Below, one piece after another: positions 56,998-64,000 of a DNA stretch of 64,000 nt. Position numbers and translations under genes: made by a program. The DNA is taken from positions 434,001 through 498,000 of the forward strand of contig CANMDF010000002.1 of the NCBI GenBank assembly GCA_947496605.1, written 5' to 3'. How positions within the stretch are numbered: position 1 is the first letter of the stretch; every line of letters begins with the position of its first letter. The notes beneath the pieces are model-generated. The model searched no databases, was not told the origin of the DNA, and saw only the letters and a program-made list of their open reading frames with translations. Origin of the DNA: an uncultured Paracoccaceae bacterium (GTDB lineage Bacteria; Pseudomonadota; Alphaproteobacteria; Rhodobacterales; Rhodobacteraceae).

Positions 56998-58019
56998 CCA
57001 AGACGAACGCAGGCCGCTTTTTTGAAGATTACGCCGTTGGCGATGTGATCACCCACGCGGTGCCACGCACGATTTCAGGGGGCGAGCGGGCGCTGTATCA
57101 CGCGCTTTATCCTGCACGCGGGGCCCTTTATTCGTCGGATGAATTTGCGCGGACCTGCGGTTTGTCCGCCTCGCCTGTTGATGACCTGGTCACCTTTCAT
57201 ACGGTCTTTGGCAAAACCGTTCCGGATGTGTCGCTGAATGCTGTGGCCAACCTAGGGTATGCCGAAGGGCGCTGGCTGCAGCCTGTCTATCCAGGCGACA
57301 CGCTGCTTTCGCAGTCTGAAGTGATCGGGGTCAAGCAGAACTCAAACGGGAAATCCGGTGTTGTATGGGTCCGCACAACAGGGCGCAATCAGCGCGATGA
57401 GGTTGTGTTGAGCTATGTGCGCTGGGTCATGGTGCGCAAGCGCGGCGATGGTGCTGCGCCAGATACGGTGATCCCGGAGTTGTCGGCTGCGGTTGCTGCG
57501 TCTGATATTAGTGTCCCAGATGGGCTGACGTTTGCAGGGTATGACTTTGCCCAAGCAGGTGAACCGCACCGCTTGGCTGATTATGCCGTGGGCGAGATTA
57601 TCGATCACGTTGATGGGGTCACCATTGAAGAGGCCGAGCATATGCTGGCCACCCGCCTGTGGCAGAACACCGCCAAAGTGCATTTTGATGCGACCAATAG
57701 GCCAGATGGCAAGCGGTTGATCTACGGTGGTCATGTGATTTCACTGGTGCGGGCGCTTTCGTTTAATGGGCTGGCCAACGCGCAGATGATTGTGGCCCTG
57801 AACGGCGGCGCGCATGCGAACCCTTGTTTTGCGGGTGATACTGTACGGGCGTGGTCTGAGGTGTTGGACATAGCTGAAACTGATGCGCCGGGTGTGGGTG
57901 CTATCCGACTGCGGCTGGTTGCGACGAAAGGCGAGGCGGGCGTTTTACGTGGGGAGGATGGCAAGTATCACCCCGACGTATTGCTTGACCTGGACTACTG
58001 GGCGTTGATGCCGCTTTAA
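56994..58019 (+). CDS. mch: Mesaconyl-CoA hydratase (beta-methylmalyl-CoA dehydratase)
   Basis: A 341-residue double hot-dog MaoC-family hydratase of the ethylmalonyl-CoA pathway (mesaconyl-CoA to beta-methylmalyl-CoA). NAGRFFEDYAVGDVITHAVPRTISGGERALYHALYPARGALYSSDEFAR is characteristic of Mch rather than generic MaoC proteins; the second hot-dog repeat runs from DYAVGEIIDHVDGVTIEEAEHM. Last gene of the mcl2-NnrU-DUF1737-mch operon, all linked by 4-base overlaps or a 4-bp gap. Confidence 0.92.
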   Translation: MTKTNAGRFFEDYAVGDVITHAVPRTISGGERALYHALYPARGALYSSDEFARTCGLSASPVDDLVTFHTVFGKTVPDVSLNAVANLGYAEGRWLQPVYPGDTLLSQSEVIGVKQNSNGKSGVVWVRTTGRNQRDEVVLSYVRWVMVRKRGDGAAPDTVIPELSAAVAASDISVPDGLTFAGYDFAQAGEPHRLADYAVGEIIDHVDGVTIEEAEHMLATRLWQNTAKVHFDATNRPDGKRLIYGGHVISLVRALSFNGLANAQMIVALNGGAHANPCFAGDTVRAWSEVLDIAETDAPGVGAIRLRLVATKGEAGVLRGEDGKYHPDVLLDLDYWALMPL

Positions 58020-58068
58020 CATCTGAGTTGTGATTTGTGTTAGCCCGCCCGCCCGTTAGGGTGTTTTT

Positions 58069-58734
58069 ATGCGAGCGATCTTTTGTGCCAGCTTTCTGAC
58101 TTTCGCTACTCCTGTGCAGGCTTGCGAGGTGGCATTGATGCTGGCGGTCGATGTGTCCGGGTCTGTTGATCCGGCTGAGTACCGCATTCAGATGGATGGT
58201 TTGGCCGCGGGATTGCTGGACAGCGCTGTTTCCGGGGCATTGGTGGGCGGTCAATCCAAACTTGCGCTGATGCAGTGGACTGGGACCAACCGCCAAGAGG
58301 TTGTCATCGGTTGGACTACGATGCGCGATGACGCGGATGTTTTGGCCTTCGCCGAAAAGGTCACCTCGACCCCGCGTGTTTGGCGGAACTTTTCAACCGC
58401 GATTGGTGAAGCTTTGCAGTTGTCGCTGCCATACTTCGCACAGGTGCCAGAATGTGAGCGGCATGTTATCGACATCTCGGGTGATGGGCCAAGCAATGAG
58501 GGCAGGCTACCAAATTTAGTCTGGCCTCAGCTTGCGGCGGCGGGTGTCACGGTGAATGCTTTGGTGATCGAGGCCAGCTTGCCGGGACTAACGCGCTATT
58601 TTGAGAGCGACGTCATTACCGGCCCGGGGGCGTTTGCTGCGACCGCTGATACATTTGAAGACTATCCTAGGGAAATTACCCGCAAGCTGCTGAGGGAGTT
58701 GACCAAGTCGGTTGCTTTGCTCGACCCGCGGTAG
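58069..58734 (+). CDS. DUF1194 secreted von Willebrand A domain protein
   Basis: A 221-residue exported protein with signal peptide RAIFCASFLTFATPVQA then CEVALMLAVDVSGSVDPAEYRIQMDGLAAGL. The MIDAS metal site DVSGSV (D-x-S-x-S) and the IDISGDGPSNEG loop identify a VWA fold of the DUF1194 type. Two further cysteines. Function unknown; the stop is 5 bp before the first TGTGATCACA site of the sdh promoter region. Confidence 0.88.
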   Translation: MRAIFCASFLTFATPVQACEVALMLAVDVSGSVDPAEYRIQMDGLAAGLLDSAVSGALVGGQSKLALMQWTGTNRQEVVIGWTTMRDDADVLAFAEKVTSTPRVWRNFSTAIGEALQLSLPYFAQVPECERHVIDISGDGPSNEGRLPNLVWPQLAAAGVTVNALVIEASLPGLTRYFESDVITGPGAFAATADTFEDYPREITRKLLRELTKSVALLDPR

Positions 58735-58738
58735 TTTT

Positions 58739-58769
58739 TGTGATCACAGTTTTTCGAAGTGTGATCACA
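58739..58769. promoter_or_regulatory. Tandem TGTGATCACA operators upstream of sdhC
   Basis: Two perfect palindromes at 58739-58748 and 58760-58769, centres 21 bp apart, the same spacing as in front of sucC. They begin 5 bp after the DUF1194 stop and lie about 140-170 bp upstream of sdhC. Confidence 0.82.
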
Positions 58770-58909
58770 AGAGTGAGAAACCATCGTCCTCGCGACCTTT
58801 TTTCGCGGTTTGGTGGGCTTGCTGTGCGTGACTCTCGCGAATTAATGGTGCAAAAAGAACCTCAAGGCGTCGTCTTGCCGGACGACACATGCCAACGAAG
58901 GGAACATCT

Positions 58910-59293
58910 ATGTCTGACGTGAACCGGGGCAATCGCCCGCTTTCACCGCATTTGACGATATACCGACCACAGTGGACGTCTATGTCCTCAATCTTGGTCC
59001 GGATTACAGGTAACGCGCTGATCGTGGCGGCCTTGATGATCGTTTGGTGGTTTGTCGCTGCCGCCGCTGGGCCAGATGCGTTTGCCACGGCCAACGGTTT
59101 TGTCACCAGTTGGTTTGGTGATCTGGTCATGACGCTGTCGGTGCTGGGCCTTTGGTATCACCTGTTGGGTGGCCTGCGTCACTTGGTTTGGGATAGCGGA
59201 CGTATGCTTGACGTCGATAAGTCCGAGCTTGCAGCCCAAATGATGGTGGTGTTGTCAGTCTTGCTGACCATTTTCACCGTTATCGTCGTTTAA
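58910..59293 (+). CDS. sdhC: Succinate dehydrogenase cytochrome b556 subunit
   Basis: A 127-residue, three-helix membrane anchor of complex II. RPLSPHLTIYRPQWTSMSSILVRITG is the quinone-site N-terminal signature and LWYHLLGGLRHLVWDSG contains the haem b ligand His. Start ATG with AAGGGA upstream; a frame extension of 7 codons upstream is excluded by the ribosome site. First gene of sdhCDA-x-x-B. Confidence 0.96.
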   Translation: MSDVNRGNRPLSPHLTIYRPQWTSMSSILVRITGNALIVAALMIVWWFVAAAAGPDAFATANGFVTSWFGDLVMTLSVLGLWYHLLGGLRHLVWDSGRMLDVDKSELAAQMMVVLSVLLTIFTVIVV

Positions 59294-59305
59294 GAGGATC
59301 GTATC

Positions 59306-59677
59306 ATGGCATTTTTGACCGACCGTAAACGCGCAAGCGGCATGGGTTCTGCTAAGACCGGAACCGAGCATCATTGGCAGATGATGGTCACCTCTGTGGC
59401 CCTTTTGATCCTGACCCCGCTCTTCATATTCACCTTCGGCTGGATTCTTGGATCGCCCTATGAAGAGGTGATTGCCTACTACCAGCGTCCGTTCCCGGCT
59501 GTTGTCGCGATCCTGACCATGCTGGTTGGCTTTTTTCATTACCGGTTGGGTGTGCAAACCCTGATCGAAGACTATGTCCATGGGTTCGCGCGCAAGGCCG
59601 CGATCATCGGCATGATCTGCGTCTCTTACGCGGCGGCTGCTTTTGCGATTTTCGCAATCATCCGCATCGCCCTTTAA
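59306..59677 (+). CDS. sdhD: Succinate dehydrogenase membrane anchor subunit
   Basis: A 123-residue three-helix anchor. KRASGMGSAKTGTEHHWQMMVTSVALLIL at the start and FFHYRLGVQTLIEDYVHGFARKAAI (His ligand, Y-x-H) are typical for alphaproteobacterial SdhD. 12 bp after sdhC, 21 bp before sdhA. Confidence 0.95.
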   Translation: MAFLTDRKRASGMGSAKTGTEHHWQMMVTSVALLILTPLFIFTFGWILGSPYEEVIAYYQRPFPAVVAILTMLVGFFHYRLGVQTLIEDYVHGFARKAAIIGMICVSYAAAAFAIFAIIRIAL

Positions 59678-59698
59678 TTCTTTCGGAGCACCCCCAAG

Positions 59699-61504
59699 AT
59701 GGCAGCCTACGAATACGAAACACATACCTATGACGCGATTGTTGTAGGGGCCGGTGGCGCTGGCTTGCGGGCCACATTGGGTCTGGCGGAACAAGGTCTG
59801 CGGACTGCCTGTATCACCAAGGTTTTCCCGACCCGGTCGCACACTGTGGCAGCCCAAGGTGGCATCGCTGCTTCGCTTGGCAACATGGGTCCTGATAGCT
59901 GGCAGTGGCATATGTATGACACGGTCAAAGGCTCTGACTGGTTGGGTGATACCGACGCGATGGAATACCTTGCCCGCGAAGCGCCCAAGGCGGTTTATGA
60001 GCTTGAGCATTACGGTGTGCCCTTCAGCCGGACCGAAGAAGGCAAGATCTATCAGCGTCCTTTTGGTGGCCATACAACCGAGTTTGGTGAAGGCCCGCCC
60101 GTGCAGCGCACTTGTGCCGCTGCTGACCGGACTGGCCACGCGATTTTGCACACGCTTTATGGTCAGTCGCTGAAACAGCAGGCCGAGTTCTATATCGAAT
60201 ATTTCGCCCTTGATCTGATCATGTCTGACGATGGCATCTGTCAGGGTGTGATCGCATGGAAGCTGGATGACGGCACGATGCACGTCTTTAATGCGAAAAC
60301 GGTTGTTCTGGCGACGGGCGGTTATGGCCGTGCGTATTTCAGCGCCACATCTGCCCACACCTGCACAGGTGACGGTGGCGGTATGGTGGCCCGTCAGGGT
60401 CTGCCGTTGCAGGATATGGAGTTCGTGCAGTTCCACCCAACTGGCATTTATGGTGCGGGTTGCCTGATTACCGAAGGCGCACGCGGCGAAGGTGGTTATT
60501 TGACTAACTCCGAAGGTGAGCGATTTATGGAGCGTTATGCGCCCAACTATAAAGACCTTGCCCCGCGTGACTACGTTAGCCGCTGCATGACGATGGAAAT
60601 CCGCGAAGGCCGCGGTGTTGGTGCCAATGGCGATCACATCAGCCTGAACCTGAACCACTTGCCAAAAGAGGCATTGGCCGAACGTCTGCCCGGTATCTCT
60701 GAGTCAGCACGTATCTTTGCGGGTGTTGACGTGACTAAAGAAGCGATCCCGGTTTTGCCTACCGTGCACTACAATATGGGCGGTATCCCGACGAACTATC
60801 ATGGAGAGGTGCTAAACCCGACCAAGAAAGATCCGACCGCTGTCGTACCCGGCCTGATGGCTGTGGGTGAGGCGGGTTGTGCATCCGTGCATGGTGCAAA
60901 CCGTTTGGGTTCAAACAGCCTGATTGACCTTGTGGTCTTTGGCCGCGCCGCGGCGATCCGCGCAGGTAAGGTTGTAGACCGTGCGGGACCAAACCCGACA
61001 TTGAACCAAGCGTCGGTCGATGCATGTTTTGATCGTTTCGACGGGCTGCGGCATGCAAAAGGCACTGTTGGTACAGCGGAACTGCGTCTTGAGATGCAGA
61101 AGGCGATGCAGGCCGATGCCGCCGTCTTCCGAACTGACAAAACACTGGGTGAAGGCGTCAAGAAGATGACGGCGATTGCGGAAAAGATGGACGACCTTTA
61201 CGTCACCGACCGCAGCCTTGTCTGGAACAGCGATCTGATGGAAACGCTGGAACTGACGAACCTGATGCCCAACGCATTGGCCACGATTGTAGGTGCCGAG
61301 GCGCGCAAGGAAAGCCGCGGTGCGCATGCGCATGAAGATTACGCGACGCGCGATGATGAAAAATGGCGGGTGCATACGCTGAGCCATATTGATGCGGCGA
61401 ATGTTAAACTCAGCTACCGTCCTGTGATCACTGAAGGTTTGACCACCGAAGCCGAAGGCGGCATTTCAGAAGCGAAGATCGCACCAAAAGAGCGGACGTT
61501 CTGA
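59699..61504 (+). CDS. sdhA: Succinate dehydrogenase flavoprotein subunit
   Basis: A 601-residue FAD subunit: [22 protein letters not shown]-type FAD start, the covalent-FAD histidine in [11 protein letters not shown], active-site [19 protein letters not shown] with [11 protein letters not shown], and C-terminal [23 protein letters not shown]. Standard length. Its TGA shares a base with the next lipoprotein start (TGATG). Confidence 0.98.
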   Translation: MAAYEYETHTYDAIVVGAGGAGLRATLGLAEQGLRTACITKVFPTRSHTVAAQGGIAASLGNMGPDSWQWHMYDTVKGSDWLGDTDAMEYLAREAPKAVYELEHYGVPFSRTEEGKIYQRPFGGHTTEFGEGPPVQRTCAAADRTGHAILHTLYGQSLKQQAEFYIEYFALDLIMSDDGICQGVIAWKLDDGTMHVFNAKTVVLATGGYGRAYFSATSAHTCTGDGGGMVARQGLPLQDMEFVQFHPTGIYGAGCLITEGARGEGGYLTNSEGERFMERYAPNYKDLAPRDYVSRCMTMEIREGRGVGANGDHISLNLNHLPKEALAERLPGISESARIFAGVDVTKEAIPVLPTVHYNMGGIPTNYHGEVLNPTKKDPTAVVPGLMAVGEAGCASVHGANRLGSNSLIDLVVFGRAAAIRAGKVVDRAGPNPTLNQASVDACFDRFDGLRHAKGTVGTAELRLEMQKAMQADAAVFRTDKTLGEGVKKMTAIAEKMDDLYVTDRSLVWNSDLMETLELTNLMPNALATIVGAEARKESRGAHAHEDYATRDDEKWRVHTLSHIDAANVKLSYRPVITEGLTTEAEGGISEAKIAPKERTF

Positions 61505-61827
61505 TGCGTGTTGCGGTCTCTTTATCCGTCGCATCAATGATGCTTGCGGGATGTCTGCAAGACTTGGGGTCGACAGGCGACGTTTTGGCGCGGGATGCAG
61601 CTAAGGGCGTGGTGAACAGTACGGTCGAAGCCCGGTTCCCCGGTGTGGACGCACGGCCTTTGACGGACTGCATTATTGATAATGCGTCGTCGGGTGAGAT
61701 TATCCAGATCGCTGAAAGCGCGATTGTCGGGTCGAACCAAGCCACGACAAACCTGATCCTTCAGATCGCGCAACGGCCTGATACGGTAAGGTGCACTGTC
61801 AACAATTCGCTCGGGTTGAACTTATGA
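61504..61827 (+). CDS. Putative lipoprotein encoded inside the sdh operon
   Basis: A 107-residue protein. Signal peptide with lipobox SMMLAGC (lipidated Cys 17), then a helical mature part with a cysteine pair (LTDCIIDNASSGE, TVRCTVNNS). Overlaps the sdhA stop by one base and the next gene by 4 bases. Similar small hypothetical genes separate sdhA and sdhB in other Rhodobacterales; role unknown, possibly surface-exposed or periplasmic complex II-linked. Confidence 0.75.
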   Translation: MRVAVSLSVASMMLAGCLQDLGSTGDVLARDAAKGVVNSTVEARFPGVDARPLTDCIIDNASSGEIIQIAESAIVGSNQATTNLILQIAQRPDTVRCTVNNSLGLNL

Positions 61828-62111
61828 TGCGATTGGTGGCCCTTCTCGGTGTCGCGCTGGTATCGGCCTGTTCGCCGATCACGCCCGAACGCGCGGCTGA
61901 TCGCTGCGAGGAACGGGCGCGTGCGGCACAAGGACCAGAGATCGGTCTAACGCTGGGGACTAACAGCAATAGTGGGCCATTTGCCAGCGGCAGTATCGGC
62001 ATCAGTGCTGATGCGATCCGTGGATTGGACCCAACCGCAGTCTATGAAAGTTGCGTTTTGAAATTAACAGGCGAGCCGCCGATCCGGCCCGCACGCCTGC
62101 GCGATATGTAA
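61824..62111 (+). CDS. Second putative lipoprotein inside the sdh operon
   Basis: A 95-residue protein. Lipobox LVSAC with a short signal peptide (MRLVALLGVALVSAC), then SPITPERAADRCEERARAAQGPEIGLTLGTNSNSGPFASGSIGISADAIRGLDPTAVYESCVLKLTGEPPIRP, two cysteines conserved in the mature part. Start: the ATG overlapping the previous TGA (ATGA); an in-frame start 33 bp upstream is in the preceding gene and is rejected. 42 bp before sdhB. Function unknown. Confidence 0.75.
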   Translation: MMRLVALLGVALVSACSPITPERAADRCEERARAAQGPEIGLTLGTNSNSGPFASGSIGISADAIRGLDPTAVYESCVLKLTGEPPIRPARLRDM

Positions 62112-62153
62112 GGATTTGAGGCCTCGCGCCTTAGACGGAAGGAACGACAAAAG

Positions 62154-62933
62154 ATGGTACAACTGACACTTCCCAAGAATTCCCGCATGACAGTGGGCAA
62201 AACATGGCCCAAGCCCGAGGGTGCCACCAACCTGCGCAAGGTACAGGTGTATCGTTGGAACCCTGACGATGGGAAAACCCCACAGCTCGATACGTATTTC
62301 ATCGATATGGATGACTGTGGGCCGATGGTGTTGGACGCGCTGATCAAGATCAAGAATGAGATTGACCCGACGCTGACGTTCCGCCGGTCTTGCCGTGAGG
62401 GTATTTGCGGATCTTGCGCGATGAACATCGACGGTATCAACACGCTGGCCTGTATTTACGGGATGGATGAAGTGAAGGGCGATGTGAAAATCTACCCTCT
62501 ACCGCATATGCCAGTGATCAAGGATTTGATCCCGGATCTGACCCATTTCTACGCGCAGCACGCGTCCGTGATGCCGTGGCTCGAGACGAAAACGAACCGC
62601 CCTGCCAAAGAGTGGAAGCAGTCGATTGATGACCGCAAAAAGCTTGATGGTTTGTATGAATGCGTGATGTGTGCGTGCTGTTCAACGTCCTGCCCATCCT
62701 ACTGGTGGAACGGTGATCGGTATTTGGGCCCAGCCGCCCTTTTGCATGCATATCGCTGGATCATTGATAGCCGTGATGAAGCGACGGGTGAGCGTTTGGA
62801 TGAATTGGAAGATCCGTTCAAACTGTACCGTTGTCACACCATCATGAACTGCGCCAAGACTTGTCCCAAGGGTTTGAACCCTGCCAAGGCAATCGCGCAC
62901 ATCAAAGGTATGATGGTCGAGCGGGTCGTTTAA
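62154..62933 (+). CDS. sdhB: Succinate dehydrogenase iron-sulfur subunit
   Basis: A 259-residue protein. [2Fe-2S] ligands in [22 protein letters not shown]; [4Fe-4S]/[3Fe-4S] ligands in [16 protein letters not shown] and [17 protein letters not shown]. Completes complex II. Translation from the ATG after GGAACGAC; ends 42 bp from the convergent deoD. Confidence 0.98.
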   Translation: MVQLTLPKNSRMTVGKTWPKPEGATNLRKVQVYRWNPDDGKTPQLDTYFIDMDDCGPMVLDALIKIKNEIDPTLTFRRSCREGICGSCAMNIDGINTLACIYGMDEVKGDVKIYPLPHMPVIKDLIPDLTHFYAQHASVMPWLETKTNRPAKEWKQSIDDRKKLDGLYECVMCACCSTSCPSYWWNGDRYLGPAALLHAYRWIIDSRDEATGERLDELEDPFKLYRCHTIMNCAKTCPKGLNPAKAIAHIKGMMVERVV

Positions 62934-62975
62934 CGCGGGCCATTTGGCTTCAAGGCCTGAGGGAGCAAAGCCCCT

Positions 62976-63680
62976 TTATGCAAACGCAGCCGCAAGTGCG
63001 ATTTCAACCATATCACCGAATGACCGTTCGCGGTCTTCTGCCGGTAGCGCTTCATGCGTGATCAAATGATCGCTTACGGTTAGAACGGCCAAGGCACGAC
63101 GCCCGTGTCGTGCGGCCAAATTATAGAGTTCTGCAGTTTCCATCTCGACACCCAGAATACCATGACGGACCATCTGTTCGTTCAGATCTGGACGTTCGTC
63201 GTAGAATACGTCCGACGAATAGATGCCTCCGACATGTGTCGGCACGCCTTTCGCTTTGGCAGCATCATGTGCGGCCGCCAGCAGGCCGTAGTCGGCGCAG
63301 GGGGCAAAATTGAGCTCTTTGAATATCCCGCGTGAGGGCGTTGAAAGTGTCGAGGCTGTCATTGCCAAAATCACATCTCGGATGCCGACGTGTTTTTGCA
63401 TACCGCCACATGACCCAATGCGGATCAAGGTCTGGACATCGTAGTCTTTGATCAATTCATTGGCGTAGATCGACAGTGACGGCATGCCCATGCCTGATCC
63501 TTGGATCGTGACGGGATGTCCGTTCCATGTTCCTGTGAACCCCAACATACCGCGGACTTCGTTGATGCAGCGCGCATCTTGCAGGAACGTCTCTGCCGCC
63601 CATTTCGCGCGGTAGGGGTCGCCGGGCATCAATACGGTTGGGGCGATATCACCCTTTTCGGCGCCGATATGGATTGTCAT
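62976..63680 (-). CDS. deoD: Purine nucleoside phosphorylase (DeoD type)
   Basis: A 234-residue trimeric/hexameric nucleoside phosphorylase: [24 protein letters not shown] (phosphate site), [45 protein letters not shown]. Start: ATG with GAGG upstream; a GTG one codon earlier is possible. Salvages purine nucleosides. Monocistronic as seen. Confidence 0.95.
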   Translation of the reverse strand: MTIHIGAEKGDIAPTVLMPGDPYRAKWAAETFLQDARCINEVRGMLGFTGTWNGHPVTIQGSGMGMPSLSIYANELIKDYDVQTLIRIGSCGGMQKHVGIRDVILAMTASTLSTPSRGIFKELNFAPCADYGLLAAAHDAAKAKGVPTHVGGIYSSDVFYDERPDLNEQMVRHGILGVEMETAELYNLAARHGRRALAVLTVSDHLITHEALPAEDRERSFGDMVEIALAAAFA

Positions 63681-63748
63681 CACTGGACCTCATTGTTGGA
63701 TGAGATCCAGTTTAGGCGCAGTCATGGGGGCAGGAAAGCCCGATTTAC

Positions 63749-64000
63749 CTATTCGGCTGCGACAGAGCGAGGATCAACAAGCGTGACGATGTCACCCATG
63801 ATCTTGTTTAGTTCAAAGTCCTTTGGCGTATAGACACGGGCCACACCCATGGCCCGCAGTTCATTTGCGTCGTCGTCGGGAATGATGCCGCCGGCGATCA
63901 CCGGGATATGTGTGATGCCTGCAGCCCTTAACCGGTTCATCACATCGCGTACCAGCGGGATATGCGAGCCTGACAAAATAGACAGCCCGATCACATGGCA
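63749..64000 (-). CDS. ecm: Cobalamin-dependent acyl-CoA mutase C-terminus, probable ethylmalonyl-CoA mutase (cut by window edge)
   Basis: The minus-strand frame is open to base 64000. The visible ~84 residues are the end of a B12-binding domain: HVIGLSILSGSHIPLVRDVM, PVIAGGIIPDDDANELRAMG and VYTPKDFELNKIMGDIVTLV. SILSGSH plus TPKDFELNxIM is the pattern of MeaA/Ecm; methylmalonyl-CoA mutase has GVSSLAAGH and a different end. The adjacent mcl2-like and mch genes (5-8 kb away) support the pathway. Confidence 0.75.
   Translation of the reverse strand, partial: CHVIGLSILSGSHIPLVRDVMNRLRAAGITHIPVIAGGIIPDDDANELRAMGVARVYTPKDFELNKIMGDIVTLVDPRSVAAE

Noticed and set aside
59255-60658. Long minus-strand open frame (467 codons) opposite sdhD and sdhA
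   Set aside because: It lies entirely antisense to confidently identified sdhC-sdhD-sdhA, has no recognisable domain, and is a typical codon-bias shadow.

Overview
The window looks like a chromosomal segment of a marine Rhodobacterales (Roseobacter-type) alphaproteobacterium. This is inferred from gene content and order: an mdh / sucC-sucD-sucA-sucB / lpd block, an sdhC-D-(two lipoproteins)-A/B block, a FYDLN-acid (TIGR02300) gene, ethylmalonyl-CoA pathway genes, LivK-type and tripartite tricarboxylate (TTT) transporters, and C3/C2 sulfonate catabolism. No phage, insertion sequence, CRISPR array or replication origin was seen.

Layout. 0-5.9 kb: the end of an RND efflux permease, an FAD amine oxidase, and divergent katG/oxyR. 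6-11 kb: a LysR gene divergent from dabB-dabA (energy-coupled inorganic carbon uptake). 11-15 kb: a small exported protein and a three-gene glycosyltransferase operon. 15-22 kb: a leftward, tightly overlapping sulfonate operon (hpsN-like, SDR, Zn-alcohol dehydrogenase, universal stress protein, comD, comE, slcD-like) with a divergent LacI gene and an operator array between. 22-25 kb: a hypothetical gene and a membrane protein / membrane-anchored AraC regulator pair. 25-29.6 kb: a complete Liv-type ABC importer. 29.7-36.8 kb: sauT-sauS-like genes and a TTT (tctCBA) importer with their own LacI regulator. 36.8-38.7 kb: a gene graveyard (LysR, LacI and sugar-ABC ATPase remnants around an intact thuA). 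38.7-41.6 kb: tRNA-Ala, housekeeping genes and a GntR regulator. 41.8-54 kb: the 2-oxoglutarate dehydrogenase / succinyl-CoA synthetase / malate dehydrogenase block, interrupted by two glycosyltransferases and a partial MAPEG duplication. 54-58.7 kb: a TSUP exporter and ethylmalonyl-CoA pathway genes (mcl2-like, mch). 58.9-63 kb: sdh. 63-64 kb: deoD and the end of a probable ethylmalonyl-CoA mutase.

How the parts fit. The 15-36 kb region can be read as an organosulfonate island: dihydroxypropanesulfonate (DHPS) to sulfolactate, sulfopyruvate and sulfoacetaldehyde (HpsN/SlcD/ComDE), and sulfoacetate to sulfoacetyl-CoA and sulfoacetaldehyde (SauT/SauS). Both branches meet at sulfoacetaldehyde; the desulfonating enzyme Xsc is not in the window. 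The released acetyl units would feed the TCA and ethylmalonyl-CoA genes encoded further right.

The most striking regulatory signal is the palindrome TGTGATCACA. It occurs once in front of the GntR gene and as tandem pairs with an identical 21-bp spacing in front of sucC and in front of sdhC, which suggests a GntR-family regulator dedicated to TCA-cycle operons.
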